Assembly: GCA_029718625.1 (NCBI GenBank)
Contig: CM056383.1
Location: 72,359,193 to 72,423,192 of the forward strand
Direction: 5' to 3'
Source: Synaphobranchus kaupii
Taxonomy: Eukaryota > Chordata > Actinopteri > Anguilliformes > Synaphobranchidae
Length of the DNA: 64,000 nt
In this document: positions 57,901 to 64,000 of the stretch, piece by piece
Position numbering within the stretch: the stretch's first letter is position 1
How the letters are laid out: the number at the start of each line of letters is the position of its first letter
The notes under the pieces: model-generated
Seen by the model: only the letters and a program-made list of their open reading frames with translations
Told to the model about the DNA's origin: nothing
Databases searched by the model: none
Translations under genes and position numbers: made by a program

Positions 57901-58746
57901 AACCACGCATTTGGTTTGTTTCGAAGGCTAGTTGTTTACATGTTCCTGTTTATGTGCAGTTAAACTGGAGAAGTGGTTGCTAGAACTTCCCTCCACGTGC
58001 GATGGAGCACGCCCACCGAGATCAAGGAAGCACACTGCAAAATCGAAAATGAAAAATAACGCATTTTAATGTTCCACTCGAATTATAGTGTTCCAATTAT
58101 CACTATGTAATGCACATACATAACGTTAAAATAACTTCATATTAAGGAATAATACAGCCCATACTTGCTGTATTCGCCCTGAAGGCGAAACTCTTATCTG
58201 GGATATTTAGCGAGGTCTAGTCGTTCGGCGTCCCAGTAACGCAAAACTGCAATTTATGACCCTAATCTATATAGAGAATCTATAAGTTATCCCTCTTCAA
58301 ATATTTAATAATACATTAATTGAAAAATAAATTGGATGTGATCCGATTTCCAGATCCAACAGCTTATGGGCGTACAAAAAAAATAGTGCTTTTACTTTGT
58401 ACAAGTAAATTATTATACTGCCTGGGTCTCAAGATGTGGACTTGGGGACACAGTTCTAACAAGGTCGTCTCCTTTTAACCCAGAACGTCCTCCAAGTGTG
58501 TAAGCAAGAAGTGATGAGAGCTGTTCCCTGGGCGTGTGCGGAACTCGCTCGACGGTCTGACCCTGAATCGGCTCCAAGCTTTTTTCTATACAGCGACGAA
58601 GGCTCTGCGTTACGAGGAAAACCGATCCAGGATTGGCTGATTCGGTCTGAAAGCACCCGGAGGTTGTCATTACACGCCACACCACCAGGGGGCGACGAAC
58701 ACACCTCCTCGCTACACAATTAGACTCACTAGTAAGTGTAGAAATC
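57901..58746. other. gene-free interval, rhbdl2-akirin1
   Basis: Between the rhbdl2 promoter region and the hAT element. It contains a possible decayed repeat at about 58460-58720 (with CACCAGGGGGCGACGAACAC). No exon was recognised. Confidence 0.4.
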
Positions 58747-58754
58747 ATGCACAG

Positions 58755-59389
58755 CAGTGGCTCCCTCTGTGTACACTGATTTTCATGTTAGAGGGATTAT
58801 TTACCGTCTTTAAGTCACAATAGCTATGCATGCCATGACGAATAGAAGTCCAATATTCACATTGTAATTGTTTGCAATATAGCACAAAGAGAAAGGTAGA
58901 AAATGTTTTAACTGATCAAATTAAAGATGAAGGTGAACCAATAGGCTCCTAACTGGTGTGTGGACACATGGCACTTTAACCATTTGGTAAATGAACAATT
59001 CAAAAGACAAAGCAAATGACAATGAGCCAAACCTGCAGTGTTAAGTTTAAGGAAAGAATTATGAAGGAACTTAAACGCATGTATTCAACTTCCTGATTAT
59101 GAGCCTATTCATTCACCTAAGTCTTGATCAGTTAAAAAGAATAGTTCCCTTTCTTTTGTAATTGTTTGCAATATAGCACAATAAGCACAATGTGAACATG
59201 GGAATTTTATTATTTGTGGCCATAGCAATCTCTGACAATGTGGTTTAAGAGGGTAAATAATCCCTCTAAACATGAAAAGGAACCCAATTAAGAAAAACAA
59301 AAGCTTGTTGAAATTCTGGGGTTGTAATTGTGGAACGAAATCCAGCGTACACAGGGGTCTTCCCCCAGGACCGAGGTTGAGAACCACTG
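58755..59389. mobile_element. non-autonomous hAT element with exact 8-bp target duplication
   Basis: 635 bp. Ends CAGTGGCTCCC (left) and (complement) CAGTGGTTCTCAACCTCGG (right). ATGCACAG flanks both sides (58747-58754 and 59390-59397). Inside, a 120-bp block at about 58785-58895 is inverted at about 59150-59270 (TAGAGGGATTATTTACC, AATTGTTTGCAATATAGCAC). The left end has lost part of its subterminal sequence. No transposase. Confidence 0.88.
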
Positions 59390-59458
59390 ATGCACAGAAT
59401 GTCATGTTTTGCATGAACTTTAAACGAAGTAAACACAAAAATCCTTTTCTCCAATGTA

Positions 59459-59464
59459 TTTATT
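59459..59464 (-). promoter_or_regulatory. candidate akirin1 polyadenylation signal
   Basis: AATAAA on the minus strand about 1.8 kb after the akirin1 stop codon. The implied 3' UTR (59465-61285) includes a (TG)n run at 60440-60500 and several A/T homopolymers. Confidence 0.45.
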
Positions 59465-60439
59465 CATTCAACTAAACCCATTAACACTACACAATGAACG
59501 AAATGAGGGGGGGAAACTGTACAAAGCTGAAAAAAAAAAAAAAAAAAAACTATAAGGTGTCCTTAAGAACCCAATTCTGCAGGTTTAAAAATCACTTTCC
59601 ATCAGAGAAAAGCGCATGAAAGCGCAGTGACCCTGAAGCAGAAATACACCCGTCGGTATCTTCAGATACAGCACACCACGACTCAAATGGTCAGTTACGG
59701 GGAAAGTAAAGGAGTGCGCGCCAACAAAAAAATCATCTATTAAAAGAGAAATGCAGGAAGGATAAAGTAAAACAATGTCAGTACGATTTTACAAAAACGG
59801 TATTTTTAACCCGGTCGTGTTTCAGGTTGACGGCTTTACACTTGGTATGATGAACGCTGTGAATCTGTGTGGATATTTCTCTGTGGAGACGGTCTATTAA
59901 TAAAAGCAACTTGCATGACAAGTTTAATGGATTTAGGAAAGCTAAGGTTTGTCAGTACATTCCATAGGTTGAAATTTGAAGGACATTCAAGAAAAGCACA
60001 CACACGCACACATAAAATCCAATGGGTCCTTATCTATGTTTTGTATTTTTGTCTCAACAGTTCAGCATACAGTCTCATTGGCATTAATTACTCAGTTCCC
60101 TGAAAGACTTTGAAAAGAGAGGAATAAAAAAAAGAAAAAATCTGTTAATTGCTTAGTGGTGCTCGCTGTGGTGTAGTAATGTCGTTTTGCACTATTTAAC
60201 AGCCTCCATGTAGAACCAGGCTAAATTCACACTGGCTCAGTAAATACAACTGCAAACCCACGTGACACATACTGTTCAATAAGGACACCATAACCACCCA
60301 AACAGGCCCCTTTTCACACATTTTTGGTATTCCTGTAGGTCTCAAAAAGGGCTTCATAGATACACATGCATGTTTATAAAGAACATATAATCTCCTGTTC
60401 ACCTTTAACATTGTTTCCTGCTTGCAAGGACCCTGTATG

Positions 60440-60500
<61 letters not shown>
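60440..60500. repeat. (GT)n microsatellite
   Basis: About 30 GT dinucleotides in the presumed akirin1 3' UTR. Confidence 0.95.
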
Positions 60501-60505
<5 letters not shown>

Positions 60506-61285
60506 AATACATTGTAACCACTTATCTCAAGTGGTTCTGTGGTGTAAAAAAAAAATGTAAAATTAAAATTCAAACTAGATGGAGCAGAACCCCTTGAATT
60601 GAAAGCAAAACTTAAGATTTTGATTTTAGGTTGTGTTACGGAAATTAGAACCTGATCATGCAAATCACATGTGGTCACTGATACCACCAATATCAAAACT
60701 GGAACAGAAACTGGATTTTTTTTAGAATTAAAATTTAAAAAAAAAAAAACAGGAGAACTGTACAAATAACTGTATGTAGTGCACTAAAATACATGATCTG
60801 AAAAAAATATGTACATAGCAAAAAAAAGAAAAAGAAAAGTGACTTGTCAGAACTTTTTTCTATTGTCAGAACTTTTTACTATTTTCAAAAAAAAAAAGAA
60901 AAAAGAAATTCCACATCCTGGGGTGTTTTTTTTGGAGGGGGGGGGGGGGGTGTGCTGTTGGCAGGTAAATACAGAACAGTCACAGGAGCCAGGCGTTCTG
61001 CAGCTCGGGGGAATCTCACACAAATCTGCTTCTGTTGTTTTCCAAAGAGAGCGCGCACATCAATAAAAGACTTTACATCTTTTGGTTTTCTTTCCTTTAA
61101 TTACAATGATGGGCCAGCAGCAAGGGTTTCAAAGTAGGAATCTTCAGGGGATTAAAATCTGGAGAAATCATGGCACCAAAACAGTTTGCAACAAAATTGA
61201 AAGGGAAAAATAAATGAAGGGGGGGGTTGGGGGCTACAGCAGCCATCTTGTAGAGCGGAGGGCTGGTACCTGCTGATTGAGTTCT

Positions 61286-62693
61286 TCAAGAGACATCTGA
61301 AAGACACGTAAAAACAAGTGAGAACTGCACCTCAACAATATATGTGTGTCTTTTTTTAATTTAAATTATTTTTTCCGCCCACCCCGGGGCTGTATATATC
61401 CAATTCCCACCCCAATCTGGAATGTCCAACTGTCTGCAAGCGCAGCTGCGTTCCACGCGTGAACCACCCTGTCAATTCGGGGGAGCTGGGACAGCCACGG
61501 TTCTCCTCCGAAACATGCGGTGTCCAACAGCTGCTTCTTTTCACGTGACAGAGCGCAGCGAAGCTCACACAAGAGCGCCGTCGGAGGAGGGGCCTTTCGT
61601 ATGCGGCTTTGGTACGCAGTCTTACCAACGCTCTTATCGGCCAGCAGGGGACGCCCAAGAGCGATGAAATGCTGACCCCTGTCCGACTGAGCCCTCCCGT
61701 ACTCTGGGCAACACATTACCAACCGGCCACAGCTGCCACTGGCAGGGCCCAGATTCCATCCGAAGCCGTGAGGCTCATCCATGCACCACAACGTGGAGCC
61801 TCTCCCAACCCCCTCTCTCCCCCTCTGCCACCCCCACAACCACCCACCTCCGCCCCCCTCTGCCAGCCCCAACCCCCTCTGCCACCCCCACAACCACCCA
61901 CCGCCGCCCCCCTCTGCCAGCCCCAACCCCCTCTGCCACCCCCACAACCACCCCCCTCCGCCCCCTCTGCCAGCCCCAACCACGCCCCCCCCCCTCCCCT
62001 CCCCTCCCCTCCTCCTCCCCCCTCCCCCTCCCCCCTCACCCCCCTCCTCCTCCAATACTCACAACTCGCTGGCCTGGCTCCATATCTCCGCATGATCTGA
62101 TCTTGTGTAAATTTCACAAAGGATTCATACTGTTCTGAAATGGGGGAGAAAGAGACAAAATGAAGGCCCGTTTGCTCAGGACAGGGGACTGGGGGGGGGG
62201 GGGGGGGGGGTGTCACTCAGGGACACAGTGCCACAGCTGTACCCGCCACCCCCACACACAGCATGACACAGGAAATGACATCACTGCCCACCAGGCCAGC
62301 CATTCACAGTGTAGGAGTGCGTCCCAATACTCGAAAAAATGGAGGAGAGGAGGTGGTAGTGGAGGAAAGGAGGGTCCTTTCCTCCACTACCACCTCCTCT
62401 CCTCCGTGCCCCGGAAACAGATCTTTGTGTTTTAATCTAATGTTGCTGATAACATCTTAATTACGTATTAATGGTTACATATTAATTAATGTCTCAACAC
62501 AAACCGCAATGTCAGGTACATTGTATACTGTACATGCAAATACACGTACTGGAAACGTTCAGGCAGTTTTGCATACTCCCAGGTAGGAGAGGAACGGGAG
62601 TGGGGGAGTGGAGGAAAGGAGTGGTAGTGGGGGGAGTGGAGGAAAGGAGGTGGGGAGTGGAAGTGAAAGAGTGTTAGAATGAGAGAGAGATGG

Positions 62694-62730
<37 letters not shown>

Positions 62731-62864
62731 ATATGAGAGAGATGGTATGAGAGAGAGAGATGGTATGAGAGAGAGAGAGAGAGAGAGATGGTATGAGAGA
62801 GAGAGATGGTATATGAGAGAGATAAAGAGAGAGAGAGAGAGATGGTATATGAGAGAGATGGTAT

Positions 62865-62909
<45 letters not shown>

Positions 62910-63743
62910 TATGAAAGAGTGTACGAGTGAGCCGTACCTGCAAGTTTTGTGTTGAGGATCTGTTCGTAGTCCTGGCGGATCTTCTCCTCGTGGTCTTTCA
63001 GGAGACGCTCGCACAGGTAGCTCACCTGTCGCAGGGTGAACGAGGGCTGGTCCTTCCTCACGGAGGAGGGGCCTGGAACAGAGGCTGGGTTACCGTGGCA
63101 GCCCCGCACATGCCCACACACACACCTCCCCAAAAAGCAGCGCTCCCACGTGAAGGGTCTCAGAGGCCTCTGACGGGTCAGTACAATGCTAGCAGGCCTT
63201 CATGTGTATGTAGGGAGCAGAGTTTATGAGCTGAGATCAGAGTGCTTCTCAGCTTTTAAACAGGCAGCAGAGATCCAGTCTACACCCTACAGGCAGCAGA
63301 GATCCAGTCTACACCCTACAGGCAGCAGACCACCCAGCAGCTCTTATATCAGCTGCTATTCCACAGCCCCAGGCCAGTCACTGCATCATGTGAAAAACTT
63401 GCTAAATGGCCAAACTGTAAACCACTTGGATTGGTTAATGACCTACTGGTGTAGGGGGCTGTGTGAGTGATATCACAGACGTGTCATGAGACCTGTAATT
63501 GGACCATGAGCCAATCACTGCATTTTTACTGTGGAGGGAAAACTCTGTCACATCTGTCGCACAGTGGGGGGGGGGGGGGGGGGGGCTGGGACTGACCTGG
63601 TGGGGAGGCGGGGGCAGGGAGGGCGGGGCTATGACTCTGGCCGTCGCTGGGGCCACACCCCTCGCTCTGGTTGAAGGCCCCCTCCAGCTGCCGTCGGCGT
63701 TGGTAACGGCTGTACTCCTGCTTGATGTTGTGGAAGATCTGCT
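61286..63743 (-). CDS. akirin1: akirin-1, C-terminal part (5' exon outside the window)
   Basis: Akirins are small nuclear proteins that link transcription factors to chromatin remodellers. Four exons: 63597-63743, 62938-63072, 62063-62134 and 61286-61296, giving about 121 codons to the stop (human akirin-1 about 192 aa). Recognised blocks in order: [65 protein letters not shown] and the invariant end MRRYG..ASYVS. The last exon codes only the final YVS, split at the Y codon. NQSE, YESF and SRYQ favour akirin1 over akirin2. The first exon with the start codon and nuclear localisation signal is not in the window. Donor of exon 63597-63743 is near a G20 run. Phases all join, so the visible part looks intact. 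Confidence 0.94.
61800..61985. repeat. C-rich minisatellite in akirin1 intron
   Basis: About three units of roughly 60 bp (CCCCCTCTGCCACCCCCACA, CTCTGCCAGCCCCAACC), then CCTCC-rich simple sequence to 62050. Confidence 0.85.
62190..62210. repeat. G tract in akirin1 intron
   Basis: About 20 consecutive G residues about 55 bp from the acceptor of exon 62063-62134; in the mRNA sense it is a C run. Confidence 0.85.
62312..62660. repeat. relative of the MITE at 18288-18762
   Basis: The start GTGCGTCCCAATACTCG, the inner CCTTTCCTCCACTACCACC and GCCCCGGAAACAG, and a later GTGGAGGAAAGGAGGTGGGG match 18288-18762. Also contains a short purine-rich inverted block (62340-62403). The right terminal repeat was not found. 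Confidence 0.6.
62676..62925. repeat. (GA)n array with TGGTATGA spacers
   Basis: GA runs separated by GATGGTATGAGA or GATGGTATATGAGA about eight times, ending some 12 bp from the donor of exon 62938-63072. Confidence 0.92.
63566..63585. repeat. G20 tract next to an akirin1 donor
   Basis: About 20 consecutive G residues beginning roughly 11 bp past the donor of exon 63597-63743; C-run in the transcript. Confidence 0.85.
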
Positions 63744-64000
63744 CTGTGGAGGGAAAAGGTGAGGAGGTCAGGTCAGGACTGCAGAAACTCAAACACTTAC
63801 GGACACAACAGAGAGACGAGCCCAGAATGACGTCTCCTCTGCTTACTGTCATTCTTTAAATAAACAACAAACCCAAAAAATGTGAAATGACATCCATCTG
63901 GCTCCACCGTTAACGTCAGTGGTCAAAATTAAGACCGGGGGTCCAGTTCCACTGGCCTTTGCAACTGAATGGTGACGCACAGCTAACGTCCATCAGGGCG

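Noticed and set aside
61366..62055. 229-codon Gly/Trp-rich frame on the minus strand
   Set aside because: Made of the C-rich minisatellite and a dispersed repeat inside an akirin1 intron.
62486..63133. 215-codon Ser/Leu-rich extension after the akirin exon
   Set aside because: Only the 62938-63072 part is an exon; the LSLSLS stretch is the (GA)n intron repeat read through the donor.

Overview
The window is vertebrate nuclear DNA, almost certainly from a ray-finned (teleost) fish. Genes are split into short exons with GT-AG introns. The space between exons is packed with fish-type Tc1/mariner and hAT elements, tRNA-derived SINEs with LINE-like tails, and long CA/GT, GA and G/C tracts. Nothing bacterial, viral or plasmid-like is present. 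The species cannot be fixed from sequence alone.

Five protein genes can be rebuilt exon by exon: rragc (minus, CDS 9917-26631, 7 exons, 380 aa), mycbp (plus, 31230-34146, 5 exons, 103 aa), gja9 (minus, 36668-38068, one coding exon, 466 aa), rhbdl2 (minus, CDS 44966-55293, 7 coding exons, 292 aa, plus a probable non-coding first exon near 57722) and akirin1 (minus, 61286-63743, 4 exons seen; the 5' exon lies past the right edge). All reading frames join correctly across the splice sites given. From memory this is the human 1p34 block RRAGC-MYCBP-GJA9-RHBDL2-AKIRIN1 in the same order, but with mycbp and akirin1 apparently on the opposite strand relative to the others. The genes are not an operon and do not share a pathway: a lysosomal Rag GTPase for mTORC1, a small MYC/AKAP-binding coiled-coil protein, a gap-junction protein, an intramembrane serine protease and a nuclear transcription cofactor.

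Layout: 1-9.5 kb is gene-free and holds a SINE, hAT-type MITEs and a U2 snRNA pseudogene. 9.5-26.6 kb is rragc, with a 1.2 kb minisatellite in intron 6, a perfect 44-bp-arm hairpin in intron 4, and in intron 5 a 1.17 kb fold-back Tc1-type element nested in another element. 26.6-31.2 kb is the rragc/mycbp divergent interval with a dead Tc1 copy and two LINE tails. 34-36.6 kb holds the mycbp 3' UTR and an hAT MITE whose end has become a 37-bp tandem array. 38-44.9 kb has no gene but several MITEs. 45-57.9 kb is rhbdl2, whose last intron carries a 1.53 kb Tc1 element with a transposase frame broken by one stop codon, sitting inside a GT-rich minisatellite. 58.8-59.4 kb is an hAT element with a perfect 8-bp target duplication, next to the akirin1 3' UTR.

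I found no convincing new biological system. The main interest lies in transposon structure: nested insertions with readable target duplications, amplified MITE ends with the same junction at two loci, and a module shared by two different MITEs. Exon calls rest on reading splice sites by eye and on family sequences as remembered. No alignment or database search was run.
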